Assembly: GCA_016794345.1 (NCBI GenBank) | Contig: JAEUKE010000283.1 | Span: 56,669 to 120,668 of the forward strand | Length of the DNA: 64,000 nucleotides | DNA from: Myxococcales bacterium | GTDB lineage: Bacteria > Myxococcota_A > Polyangia > Polyangiales > Polyangiaceae | Direction of reading: 5' to 3' | In this document: piece by piece, positions 55,416-63,216 of the stretch | Layout: every line of letters begins with the position of its first letter | Position numbering within the stretch: position 1 is the first letter of the stretch | Program-made: the position numbers and the translations under genes | Notes under the pieces: model-generated | Database searches by the model: none | Told to the model about the DNA's origin: nothing | What the model saw: the letters and a program-made list of their open reading frames with translations, nothing else

Positions 55416-55487
55416 GCGTACGTGGCCCAGCAGTTCTGCTGCTGCACGCATCGCGGGAGGTCGCCGCCAGAAGTTGAACCGGCCCAG

Positions 55488-55606
55488 GATTCCCGAGATT
55501 TCCCCACTTCACCCGCAGAAGACCACACGCCTCATGAGTCGGGCACGTAGCGGGTGGTGGGAACGGGCGGAAGGATAATGGAGCGGTTCTGAACGGCGAC
55601 GAGGAC
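55488..55606 (+). promoter_or_regulatory. conserved cargo 5' flank, copy B
   Basis: This copy aligns with 41687-41805: GATTCC, CACCCGCAGA (55510), TAATGGAGCGG (55576) and CGGCGACGAG (55594). The 66-base distance between the second and third blocks is identical in both copies while the DNA between has diverged. It lies just before the ribosome-binding site (GGAGGAGG) of the TIR gene. Confidence 0.6.
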
Positions 55607-55620
55607 GAGGGAGGAGGATC

Positions 55621-56646
55621 GTGACACGGAACGAGCGAAACCAAGCGGCCAGGAAGCTCCTCGCCTACTTCTACGCTGGCTACGAACGCGTGGGATCCCG
55701 AAGCTTCTACATCAGCCCGCAGGAGCACGGCGTGCTGGAGGAACTGGGGTGGGATCGGCAACAGTACATGGTCGCGATGCAGCGTCTCATCGACAAGCGG
55801 TTGCTCAAGCCGATGACGCTGGGCGGCGGCTGCGCGATCACCGAGGATGGAGTCGAGGCCTCGGAGGATGAGGCTCTGCTCGACCAACTCCTCCCCGTGG
55901 ATCCCGCACCGGCGCCGAAGCCGCTGCCTGCTTCGCCGCCGCCCGCCGTCGCTTCGATCGCTGGCAGCTTCGAGTACGAAGTGGCGCTCTCGTTCGCCGG
56001 GGAGGATCGTGCACATGCGGAAGCGCTCGCCGAGTTCCTGCGAAATGAGGGCGTCACGGTTTTCTACGACCGATACGAGCAGGCCGACCTCTGGGGAAAG
56101 GACCTGTTCGAGCATCTGCACGACGTCTACAGCAAGAAGGCCAGATACTGCGTCCTGTTCGCCTCGGCCGCATACGCAAGGAAGGTCTGGACGGATCACG
56201 AGCGGCGTTCAGCGCAAGACCGAGCCCTTCAAGAAAAGGGCAACGCCTACATCCTGCCGATCCGACTCGACGAGACGGAGATCCCCGGGATCCGCAGTTC
56301 GACGGGCCACCTCAGCATCTCGATGGGGATCCCGACGATCGGTGCGCTGCTGCTTCAGAAGCTTGGTCGAAGTGCCGCCGCGCCCAGTGTCGGGCGGTCT
56401 CCCCTGAACGAGGCCGTGAGGCGCAAGGTGCTCGAGGCGTTCCGGCACTTCAAGGTCAGCGCCAACCAGGTGCTTCCCCAGAACTCAATCCTCTACTGGC
56501 TCCATCCGAAGCTCACGCCGCCGGAAGAGCGAGTCCTCGATGAGGTCGCTGAGGACATGGTACGCGATGGGCTGATCGCGCACTCCGACAGCGCACTCGG
56601 CGGATGGGTTCTGACCGAGGAGGGGGAGAAGCTCGTGTACCCCTAA
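55621..56646 (+). CDS. TIR-domain protein, cargo of cassette copy B
   Basis: The GTG start follows a GGAGGAGG box. In the 341-residue protein residues 1-90 are a winged-helix-like domain (YISPQEHGVLEELGWDRQQY). Residues about 118-235 are a TIR domain (YEVALSFAGEDRAHAEALAE ... YCVLFASAAYARKVWTDHE), with the Glu of WTDHE at the place of the catalytic glutamate of bacterial TIR NADases. A C-terminal winged-helix-like part closes the protein. TIR proteins with such sensors often kill infected cells by NAD depletion; that role is inferred here. It occupies the same slot as the membrane protein of copy A. Confidence 0.8.
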   Translation: MTRNERNQAARKLLAYFYAGYERVGSRSFYISPQEHGVLEELGWDRQQYMVAMQRLIDKRLLKPMTLGGGCAITEDGVEASEDEALLDQLLPVDPAPAPKPLPASPPPAVASIAGSFEYEVALSFAGEDRAHAEALAEFLRNEGVTVFYDRYEQADLWGKDLFEHLHDVYSKKARYCVLFASAAYARKVWTDHERRSAQDRALQEKGNAYILPIRLDETEIPGIRSSTGHLSISMGIPTIGALLLQKLGRSAAAPSVGRSPLNEAVRRKVLEAFRHFKVSANQVLPQNSILYWLHPKLTPPEERVLDEVAEDMVRDGLIAHSDSALGGWVLTEEGEKLVYP

Positions 56647-56680
56647 CGACGTGTTTTGCCGAGGACCTCGGCACCCGTTC

Positions 56681-56760
56681 TCTGACAACCCGCCCCACCC
56701 ATTCCGAGGAGCCCTCCTTCGCCGTCATCGTGGACGAGGGCTTCTCGGCGCCGGTGGGTT
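56681..56760. repeat. conserved hairpin, copy B
   Basis: TCTGACAACCCG and CCCACCCATT recur as in copy A. CCCACC (56694) pairs with GGTGGG (56753), and the inner stem CCGAGGAGCCCTC (56704) pairs with GAGGGCTTCTCGG (56736), one G-T pair included. The inner stem differs in sequence from copy A but remains paired, while the outer part is unchanged. It begins 34 bases after the TIR-gene stop, against 31 in copy A. Confidence 0.7.
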
Positions 56761-56807
56761 CTTCCTGTCCGAGATTCGTTCACCTGCCGGACACCAACGG
56801 CCACCGG

Positions 56808-57455
56808 TCAGCAGGTCACGATCTCCGCGGGATTCGATACCTGAACAACGCCGGAATCCGGGGGTACTTCCCGGACAGCCATGAGGGCCTTGTGGACGGT
56901 GCTCTTCGTGAGCCCGAGCTGGTTCGCGATCTGCCTGACCGAGAGTCCCTCTTCCTTGAGCGCGAGGAGACGCCCCGTTTCGATCGGGATCGGTCTGCGT
57001 CCGATCAACTTTCCAGCAGCACGTGCCCTTGCGACCCCAAGTTTGGACCTCGATGCGATCTGCCGTCGTTCCTCCTCCGCTACCCAGCTCAGGATCGCGA
57101 TCAGCAAGGTCCTCACGGGGCCACCCATGTCGAGCCAGGGCTCACGGACGGAGACGACTTCGACACCGAGACGATCGAGGGTGAGCACTTCTTGAACGTT
57201 GCCCACCATGGAGCGGCCGAGCCTGTCGAGGGCGTAGATGATGACAGCACCGTACTCGCCGCGATGGGCAGCGGCTTTGAGCGCCTCCCACTGGGGGCGG
57301 ACCTTCGTGGCCGACATCTGCTCCTCGAAGACGTGGACCACGTCGAAGCCTCGGGCTTCGGCGAGCCGACGAACGGCGGGTTCCTGGTTGGCGGTGAATT
57401 GCCGATCGGTCGAGGTGCGGAGATAGATGGCCGCCTTCTTGGTCGTGGTGCTCAT
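56808..57455 (-). CDS. serine recombinase (resolvase family)
   Basis: The 215-residue protein opens KKAAIYLRTSTDRQFTANQE with Ser15 as nucleophile. YALDRLGRSMVGNVQEVL, EERRQIASRSKLGVARARAA and a helix-turn-helix (SVRQIANQLGLTKSTVHKAL) follow, a normal full-length resolvase. It is distinct from the recombinase at 43.5-44.2 kb but lies on the same strand and likewise downstream of a hairpin copy, here by only about 50 bases. Confidence 0.88.
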   Translation of the reverse strand: MSTTTKKAAIYLRTSTDRQFTANQEPAVRRLAEARGFDVVHVFEEQMSATKVRPQWEALKAAAHRGEYGAVIIYALDRLGRSMVGNVQEVLTLDRLGVEVVSVREPWLDMGGPVRTLLIAILSWVAEEERRQIASRSKLGVARARAAGKLIGRRPIPIETGRLLALKEEGLSVRQIANQLGLTKSTVHKALMAVREVPPDSGVVQVSNPAEIVTC

Positions 57456-57509
57456 CGTAGTTCGTCCGGGAACCGTGTCCCGGATGTTCTACGATCGCGG
57501 CGACGGCAA

Positions 57510-58355
57510 ATGAACTTCGGCGGCGAGCGGGAGTCGGACAGCAGCGTGGTCACATGAACTTCCGGCGCTTGAAGGCTCGAACGTCCTCCTTCGTGAGGGC
57601 GAACCACTCGCCGTTCGTCCGCTTGTTGGCGAACCTGGTGTGCCAATAGGCCTCGATGCCCGACGGGTCGTCCGTCGTGATCACATGCACGACGTCGGGC
57701 TTCTCCGGTAGCTCGATCGCGATCTCCCGATGACGTTGTGGGACGCGGAAGGACTTGCCGATCTTGTAGTACCTGCCGAGCTTGAGCATGTAGACGGAGC
57801 CGTCGCGTCCTTCCGAGGGGTTGGCTTCGATTGGCTGCGCCTCGTCGTGTGGGAGAAGGGCAAGCACGTCTTCGAAACCTCCGTGGCTCCGGACGAAGTC
57901 CCTCATGAGGGCGATCCGCTCGGAGCTGGTGCCGAGGTTGTGGAAGGCGTGGTGGGTCGGGAACGAGCTGTCCGCTTGACGCTCCATGCGGAAGTCGGCG
58001 TAAGTCGGCGGGTGTCCGTTCTTCCGAGTCAGCTCAACCATGAGCCGAAGGAGGCGCTCTTTCGGGTGAGCTTCGGTTGGCTGGTTCGGCGTGACCCCGG
58101 CTTCGGCAACCGCCTCGCTCCAGTTCCGCCAGAACTTCCCACGCCACGAGCCGATCGAGATGCCGGTCAGCTCCTGGAAGCGTTCGCGGCCAAGAGGGAC
58201 TCCGCCGTTCTCCTCAGCGGTCCGCTTGATCTCTGTGAGGATGCGGGTCTTCTGCACGTCGAGACGAGGGTACGACACTGGCAGCCGCGACTGGAACCTG
58301 TTGGCCGCCCAACCCCACGACAACATCGAGCGCCAGCGGCGGCGCCGAAGTTCAT
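57510..58355. repeat. 13-base inverted repeats flanking the GIY-YIG gene
   Basis: ATGAACTTCGGCG at 57510-57522 and its exact inverse CGCCGAAGTTCAT at 58343-58355 bracket the 57550-58326 gene. They lie 27 and 16 bases outside it. They could be the ends of a small mobile unit or the target duplication of a homing event, though a chance match cannot be excluded. Confidence 0.45.
57550..58326 (-). CDS. GIY-YIG/T5orf172-type endonuclease with homing-associated repeats
   Basis: The C-terminal 80 residues fit the T5orf172/MUG113 branch of the GIY-YIG superfamily: SVYMLKLGRYYKIGKSFRVP, RHREI, then a late acidic residue (GIEAYWHTRF) and NGEWFALT. The N-terminal half has two repeats of the homing-endonuclease-associated type (ILTEIKRTAEENGGVPLGRE and RLMVELTRKNGHPPTYADFR). 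At 258 residues it resembles free-standing mobile endonucleases. A GTG at 58257 is another possible start. Inverted repeats flank it. Confidence 0.75.
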   Translation of the reverse strand: MLSWGWAANRFQSRLPVSYPRLDVQKTRILTEIKRTAEENGGVPLGRERFQELTGISIGSWRGKFWRNWSEAVAEAGVTPNQPTEAHPKERLLRLMVELTRKNGHPPTYADFRMERQADSSFPTHHAFHNLGTSSERIALMRDFVRSHGGFEDVLALLPHDEAQPIEANPSEGRDGSVYMLKLGRYYKIGKSFRVPQRHREIAIELPEKPDVVHVITTDDPSGIEAYWHTRFANKRTNGEWFALTKEDVRAFKRRKFM

Positions 58356-58382
58356 CACTTCCTCGAGATACTCAACTTCCCC

Positions 58383-58829
58383 TCAAGGCCACGGCACCTG
58401 CGGCTCCGCCGCCAGCCGCTCGCGGAACCGCGCCTCCAGTTCGTCCGCCTTCGACTCCGGCAAAACCTCGTACCCAACCCCGACGATGCGCTCCACGAGG
58501 AGGCCGAGCGCCCGACGGACCATCGGGTCGTCGAGCCGCAAGGGTGGACGACCGAACCGTCGAATCCTCGTGCACTCGAGTTCGGCAAGCCGACGAAGGG
58601 CACGAACCTGCCGGGTGACAGCCCGGCCGCGCTCGAGCAGCTCGTCGGCATCGAAGTCGTCCCGGTGGTCGTCGAGGAAGCGCAGCTCGGCGGCGGCCTT
58701 GGCCATCTCGATCTGGATGACCCGGAGAAGTTCGACGCCTTCGTCTCGGTGGACGACGGCGCGGACGATGGGGTGATCGTCGCCGGTGCAGCGGGGGGCA
58801 GCGTTCGTGTCGAGGGGCTCGGGCTTCAT
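58383..58829 (-). CDS. unknown helical protein, module Y
   Basis: The ATG at 58829 is preceded by a good GGAGGA box. The 148-residue product is strongly charged and helical (VIQIEMAKAAAELRFLDDHR, RQVRALRRLAELECTRIRRF), suggesting a coiled coil, with no signal peptide or known motif. It follows the ribbon-helix-helix gene of module Y, 78 bases away. Function is unknown. Confidence 0.5.
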   Translation of the reverse strand: MKPEPLDTNAAPRCTGDDHPIVRAVVHRDEGVELLRVIQIEMAKAAAELRFLDDHRDDFDADELLERGRAVTRQVRALRRLAELECTRIRRFGRPPLRLDDPMVRRALGLLVERIVGVGYEVLPESKADELEARFRERLAAEPQVPWP

Positions 58830-58907
58830 CGCATCCTCCAAGGAGTTTCCGAAAAAAAGATGAGGTGTGCCGTCCATCACGTTGCACGACCTTGTTGATC
58901 GGGACTG

Positions 58908-59195
58908 TCAGAGCAGGTCCTCGATGCTCAGGTCGGCGGCGCCGGACACATCATCGTCTCCCGGCATCTTGATCTCGACGGGTGCTTCACCGACGCCCTC
59001 GGCGGCGAGCATGCCGGGCACGAGGTCGAGGGGCACCATGCCGTTCTGGGCGATGTGGCCGAGGACGGCGACGTAGACGAACTGCGAGACCGACACGCTC
59101 TCCTGGGCGGCCAGATAGGCGAGCTTGGCGTAGACGCTAGTCGGGACGGTCAGGCGGATCGTGCGGGTCTGTCGCTTGGGCGTGTTGGTCTTCAT
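58908..59195 (-). CDS. ribbon-helix-helix-like small protein, module Y
   Basis: The 95 residues start MKTNTPKRQTRTIRLTVPTS and continue VYAKLAYLAAQESVSVSQFV, a paralogue of the 79-residue product at 45968-46207. The match covers the strand and both helices, while the acidic tails differ. Its upstream motif is also shared with that gene. It probably regulates module Y. Confidence 0.65.
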   Translation of the reverse strand: MKTNTPKRQTRTIRLTVPTSVYAKLAYLAAQESVSVSQFVYVAVLGHIAQNGMVPLDLVPGMLAAEGVGEAPVEIKMPGDDDVSGAADLSIEDLL

Positions 59196-59211
59196 GACAG
59201 ATCGGCCGCAT

Positions 59212-59222
59212 AAGTAGATCCG
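59212..59222 (-). promoter_or_regulatory. shared upstream motif, module Y
   Basis: CGGATCTACTT on the coding strand, 17 bases before the ribbon-helix-helix gene, is identical in sequence and distance to the copy at 46224-46234. It may be a promoter element or part of a larger inherited leader. Confidence 0.4.
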
Positions 59223-59251
59223 CCAGCCTGCCCGGTCAGCCTGAACGACAT

Positions 59252-59629
59252 CTACTCCTCGGGGCCCTCCTCGATCTCGATCCCCCGGAGCTGCCCGACG
59301 AAGCGCACCTGGCCGACGGCCATTGCGGCCTCGATGGCGGTGGACGCGATCTCTTCGAGCGTACTCCTCAAGATCGTTGTCGCGCTCCGGAGCTGATCGG
59401 GCTCGTCCCCCGGAAAGACCTCGGACGAGATGCTGTCCAAGAGGCCGACGAGCGCCTCGAGAACTACGACCCGTTCTTGCAGGTCTCGGACAGCAGCTCG
59501 AGTAACCCGGTGCAGACCCAAGCCGTTCAGGACGAACCTGGTCCGCGGTGGCCTGCGCTGCCTCGAGTGGCCCTTCGGGGCCGAAGACGAAGAAGCGGAC
59601 GGCAGGGCGCGGACTCGATGGCTCGCCAT
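59252..59629 (-). CDS. small helical protein, module Y
   Basis: This 125-residue product is the paralogue of 46304-46675; conserved stretches include VLEALVGLLDSIS and IASTAIEAAMAVGQVRFVGQ. The basic Ser-rich N-terminus varies. In both modules it lies just upstream of the ribbon-helix-helix gene and downstream of the replication gene, so the pair moves as a unit. Function is unknown. Confidence 0.6.
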   Translation of the reverse strand: MASHRVRALPSASSSSAPKGHSRQRRPPRTRFVLNGLGLHRVTRAAVRDLQERVVVLEALVGLLDSISSEVFPGDEPDQLRSATTILRSTLEEIASTAIEAAMAVGQVRFVGQLRGIEIEEGPEE

Positions 59630-59673
59630 GTCCGGCGTCTACGTCGGGCGGCGGACGAGAATGAACCCCCGGT

Positions 59674-59869
59674 GTGACAGAGTGACGGAGTTGTTCTTCT
59701 AACTCCCCCCGCTCGAGAAAATTCACCGGTCGAGAAATTCTGTTCGAAGCGATTCAGATCGAAAATTCTCTGTCACTCTGTCACCAACCGAGAAGAAGAC
59801 GAAGCAAGTCAGCGACTTGGCTCGTGACAGAGTCGATGACAGAGATCGTGACAGACCGATCTCTGTCAC
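59674..59869. repeat. iteron-like repeats, module Y
   Basis: GTGACAG or its inverse CTGTCAC occurs at 59674, 59770, 59779, 59824, 59848 and 59863, with TGACAGAG also at 59837. The cluster fills the 250-base gap between the VapE-like gene and the small helical gene, where no other gene is seen. Spacing of 9 to 24 bases and mixed orientation suggest an initiator or operator array. Confidence 0.6.
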
Positions 59870-59879
59870 CAGCGCGGTC

Positions 59880-62306
59880 TCACACGACGCCAGCGAGAAG
59901 GTCCTCGTCGTCGTGCTCGTCGTGCTCGTCGTGCTCGTCGTGGACGCTCATGCCGGTTCCGCCGACGACCCGAAGCGGCGGACGCTCGCCCCGAGGCTCG
60001 GCGCTGGGCCCGCGTACCCAGACGCGGGCAAGTCCGGTCCGCTCCGCCTGTACCCAGCCGATGCTCTTGAGCGACGCCGATGCCCGGAGCTGCTCCGTCC
60101 GCTTCTGGTCCTTGGGCGAGATGTTCAAGATGGACCCCAGGACGAAGGCGATCGTCACCCGATCCTGCTCCCGGACGCCCTGACGGATGAGATCGTCCCA
60201 CGTGTCCTGGGCTTCGCGATCCGACTGCTCGACCTTGCAGAGGGACTTCTCCGCCGCGGTGACCGGCCACCACTTGGTCCCCGCCTGGAAGAGCGCAACA
60301 GCCTCGGCCCAGAGCTGATCGCGGTCGGCCTTCAAGAGGTCGAGGTCGATCGCGGTACAGCGCACGGGCCAGTACCGGCGGTTGCCAGTCCGGTCCACAA
60401 GGTAGTCGTCCTCGTCGTTCGTGGTGAGGGCGAAGACGCACTGCCGCTGGAGCTTGGTCCGGCGGTTCGAGAACTTGGGGACAATGTTGTCGAAGGTCTT
60501 CGTCGTGAAGGCCTTGAGCGCCCTCGTTGTCGCCCGGCCGAAGATTTCTCCCTCAGCAAGCTCCTGGATCCAGATGCCCTGGAGCAACATCGCCGCCTCC
60601 TTGCTCCGAAGGTCACCGAGGTCGCCATCGCTGAACCACTCACCCGCAAGTGCTGCGAGCGCGCTCGACTTGGCGAGTCCCTGGTCTCCCTCGAGCACGA
60701 GGGTGTGGTCCACCTTGCAGCCGGGGTTGAGGATGCGGGCGACGGCCGAGATGAGCCACCAGGTGCCGACCTTCGACGTGTACTCGGACGAGCGGACGCC
60801 GAAGTAGATGGTCAGCCAGCTCTCCACCCGCTTCGTTCCATCCCACCTCAGGCTCAGGAGGTACTCGCGGACGGGATGCACGGCGTGGTCGCGTGCCACG
60901 ACCTCGAGCGCCGCCCTCACCTTCTCCGGCTTCACGTCGTGAAGGCGATAACTGCTTCCGAGATGAAGACCGAGGCGAGTGTCGTCGAGATCGGTCCATG
61001 CGCACCCCTCCTCGGTTTGCTTGGCCGCCGTGAAGCGCTCCGCCCAGGGAGGCGGCCGACGAAAGACGACGCACTGGTTGAACTCGTCGAAGGCCACGAG
61101 CCCGGCGAGTTCGGGGTCATTGCGAAGGGCAAGCTCCACGTTCGCGGCGATCGGTCGAACCTGCCCCGTGGCCGTGCAGACGAACTCGCTCGTCCAGGAG
61201 GGATCGTTGCCTTTCAGCCGACGAACCATGCGGGCCTCGAACTCCGAGGCCGCCTCCCTGAGGTCGCGCACCCCGATGCCGGACGCCTTCGTCGTGATAG
61301 CGGCAACGGCCTTCAGCTCGACGCCCGAGCAGACGACCAAGCTGGCGACGAAGTAGGGCTCACGAAGGAGGTCGGCGACGACCGCCGCCTTCTCGGCCTT
61401 CGTCTTCGCGGGCTCGAGCGCACAGGCGAGTCGGTCTTTGGGATCACCGAGCACCGCCTCACCGACGAGCTTCTTGAACGCCTCGATGCCGTTCCTGACG
61501 ATGTAGTCATCCGGCCCCTGATCGGTGGCCCACCAGAGCTTGCCGTCCTCCGGGCTCGAGTCTTGGGGGTGGTAGTAGGGCAGCGTGACAATCTTCACGA
61601 TCGCGCCGAGCTGCCCGAGCGCCTTCTGGACGCGGGCAGCACCAAGAGCGACGAGCGGGTTGCCTTCGTGCTCGTCACCGGCGCCCAGCCCGGCGTCGAA
61701 GACGACGTACACGGTGCGACCCCTCCACTTGAGGCGCTTCAGCTCCTCATGAGCAACGATCTCGCCAAGGGTTTCTAGCGCACGCTTGTCGTGGGTTCCG
61801 GCGAGCACGCCGCCCAGGCCGATTGCCAGCATGCCGTTCGCCATCAAGGCCAGCGCCTTCAGCGGCGCCTCGACGATGTAGATGTCCGCCGTGATGTCGG
61901 CCGCGACCTTGAGGACGGGCGGCAGGATGTAGGGGGCGATCGAGACTCCGGCCTGGCAGACGTATCGCGGGATCTCGATCGTCTCCTCGCCGTGGTGACT
62001 TCCCGGGATGTCGCCCGGCTTCACGTAGGAGGTCTCGTCCATCCGAACACGGCAGCGCTCGATGTCGTCCGAGCACTTCGGGTACGGGATCTCGATGCCC
62101 GTGACGGGATACGAGGGAAGCCCCCGGTAGCGGCGCCGGAGGCCGTACCTTTCCTCTACAGCCCGGAGGTCGCCGAGGTGCACGGAGCGAAGACCGGCAG
62201 CGAGCGCCAAGGCGACGGGGATGCCGCGGGCCTTGAGGATCTTCTGGTGGTTCGTGTTGAGCTGGATGTCGGCCGCGTCGGCCGGTGTATGCATCTCTTC
62301 GGACAT
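59880..62306 (-). CDS. VapE/D5-type primase-helicase, module Y
   Basis: The 808-residue protein has an N-terminal DUF3854/Toprim-like part (IYIVEAPLKALALMANGMLA, VYVVFDAGLGAG) and a C-terminal VapE-type superfamily III-like ATPase around residues 500-660: VREYLLSLRWDGTKRVESWL, Walker A LEGDQGLAKSS, IWIQELAEGEIFGR and TTNDEDDYLVDRTGNRRYWP. Such proteins start replication of phage satellites and integrated elements. The last residues repeat DEH because of a nine-base DNA repeat. It shares no motif order with the replication proteins of module X. Confidence 0.85.
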   Translation of the reverse strand: MSEEMHTPADAADIQLNTNHQKILKARGIPVALALAAGLRSVHLGDLRAVEERYGLRRRYRGLPSYPVTGIEIPYPKCSDDIERCRVRMDETSYVKPGDIPGSHHGEETIEIPRYVCQAGVSIAPYILPPVLKVAADITADIYIVEAPLKALALMANGMLAIGLGGVLAGTHDKRALETLGEIVAHEELKRLKWRGRTVYVVFDAGLGAGDEHEGNPLVALGAARVQKALGQLGAIVKIVTLPYYHPQDSSPEDGKLWWATDQGPDDYIVRNGIEAFKKLVGEAVLGDPKDRLACALEPAKTKAEKAAVVADLLREPYFVASLVVCSGVELKAVAAITTKASGIGVRDLREAASEFEARMVRRLKGNDPSWTSEFVCTATGQVRPIAANVELALRNDPELAGLVAFDEFNQCVVFRRPPPWAERFTAAKQTEEGCAWTDLDDTRLGLHLGSSYRLHDVKPEKVRAALEVVARDHAVHPVREYLLSLRWDGTKRVESWLTIYFGVRSSEYTSKVGTWWLISAVARILNPGCKVDHTLVLEGDQGLAKSSALAALAGEWFSDGDLGDLRSKEAAMLLQGIWIQELAEGEIFGRATTRALKAFTTKTFDNIVPKFSNRRTKLQRQCVFALTTNDEDDYLVDRTGNRRYWPVRCTAIDLDLLKADRDQLWAEAVALFQAGTKWWPVTAAEKSLCKVEQSDREAQDTWDDLIRQGVREQDRVTIAFVLGSILNISPKDQKRTEQLRASASLKSIGWVQAERTGLARVWVRGPSAEPRGERPPLRVVGGTGMSVHDEHDEHDEHDDEDLLAGVV
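59907..59943. repeat. nine-base tandem repeat at the end of the VapE-like gene
   Basis: About four copies of TCGTGCTCG encode a DEH repeat just before the C-terminus of the primase-helicase. It is a simple-sequence tract likely to vary in copy number between strains. Confidence 0.7.
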
Positions 62307-62381
62307 GACGGTAACTCCTCCCCTCGGGCGCCCGCTCTGGTCGTGCGGTGGCGGGTCCCGGGGTCGCTGGGGTTCCTCGGG

Positions 62382-62579
62382 TCAGGCGGCCTCGACAGTG
62401 GAGCGGCGCTCGAGGAGCAGGCGCTCCAGCGCGTAGCTCTGGTCACGGGCCATCTGGTCGAGCCCCGCCCTCAGCGCGGCACGAGCTACGGCATGACGAG
62501 AGGCGAGCGGATGGGAGGTGACGATCTTCTCGACGAGGTCGAGGTCGTCCGGGCTGACATTGATCGATAGGGTGCGCAT
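62382..62579 (-). CDS. ribbon-helix-helix-like small protein upstream of the VapE-like gene
   Basis: The ATG at 62579 gives 65 residues: MRTLSINVSPDDLDLVEKIV followed by a second helix (RHAVARAALRAGLDQMA), the ribbon-helix-helix layout. A longer GTG start at 62633 is possible. It is the first gene of module Y, 75 bases before the primase-helicase, and is probably its transcriptional regulator. Confidence 0.55.
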   Translation of the reverse strand: MRTLSINVSPDDLDLVEKIVTSHPLASRHAVARAALRAGLDQMARDQSYALERLLLERRSTVEAA

Positions 62580-62856
62580 GAGCAGGACCTTTCCGGCCGC
62601 CACGTTCGGCGCGGCCTGCTCGTGCAGCGTCACAAGTAGATTATCGACGCCGACCGCAGGAAACGTGGTGACCCAGGAAAGTCCGCAGATTCCGGGGCGG
62701 ATCAGTGACGACCAGGATCGCGCGCGACCACCAAATTGAGGTCGAGCGCCTCGATCACAAGCCTAATTCGCCGCAGGGTCCGGACCTCACCTCTGCGACT
62801 GCATCCAAAAACTCCGAGGAGCACCAGCGTAACTTGTCTGTTACGCTCCCCTTATC

Positions 62857-63216
62857 ATGGCCACGACGAAGACCGGGTTCGACAAGTGGGTCGGCAAGAA
62901 GATGAAGCGACCGAGCTTCGCCGAGTCCTACCGGTCCGCCCGCAAGCACATCGACACGGTGGACGGCTTGGTCCGGGCGCTCGACCACATCCGCGAGGAC
63001 TCCGGCATCTCGAAGGCTGAGCTGGCACGGACCATCGACGCCAAGCCCGAGATCGTCCGGCGGCTCTTCACGAAGGAGGGGGTGAACCCGACACTCCAGA
63101 CGGTCATCGAGATCGCCCGAGCCCTTGGCCTCGAGCTGCGGCTCGTGCCGATCTCGGGGAGGAAGGCGACGCCGAAGGTTGCCGCACGCGCGAAGGCCGC
63201 CCGGGCGGTTGCGTAA
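62857..63216 (+). CDS. HigA-like helix-turn-helix antitoxin
   Basis: The 119 residues hold a basic N-terminus, a HigA-type helical lead (SFAESYRSARKHIDTVDGLV) and an XRE helix-turn-helix (ISKAELARTIDAKPEIVRRL), followed by PTLQTVIEIARALGLELRLV. A Lys/Ala-rich tail ends the protein. HigA binds DNA and neutralises a RelE-like toxin. The adjoining gene is a HigB-like candidate but runs in the opposite direction, ending on the next base, which is unusual. Confidence 0.7.
   Translation: MATTKTGFDKWVGKKMKRPSFAESYRSARKHIDTVDGLVRALDHIREDSGISKAELARTIDAKPEIVRRLFTKEGVNPTLQTVIEIARALGLELRLVPISGRKATPKVAARAKAARAVA

Noticed and set aside
40069..56760. Retron or reverse-transcriptase defence system behind the hairpins
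   Set aside because: No reverse transcriptase motif (such as YADD) was found in any reading frame near the hairpins.
59907..59943. Functional DNA-binding repeat array
   Set aside because: The nine-base repeat lies inside the VapE-like gene in frame, coding for DEH units, and is best explained as a simple-sequence coding tract.
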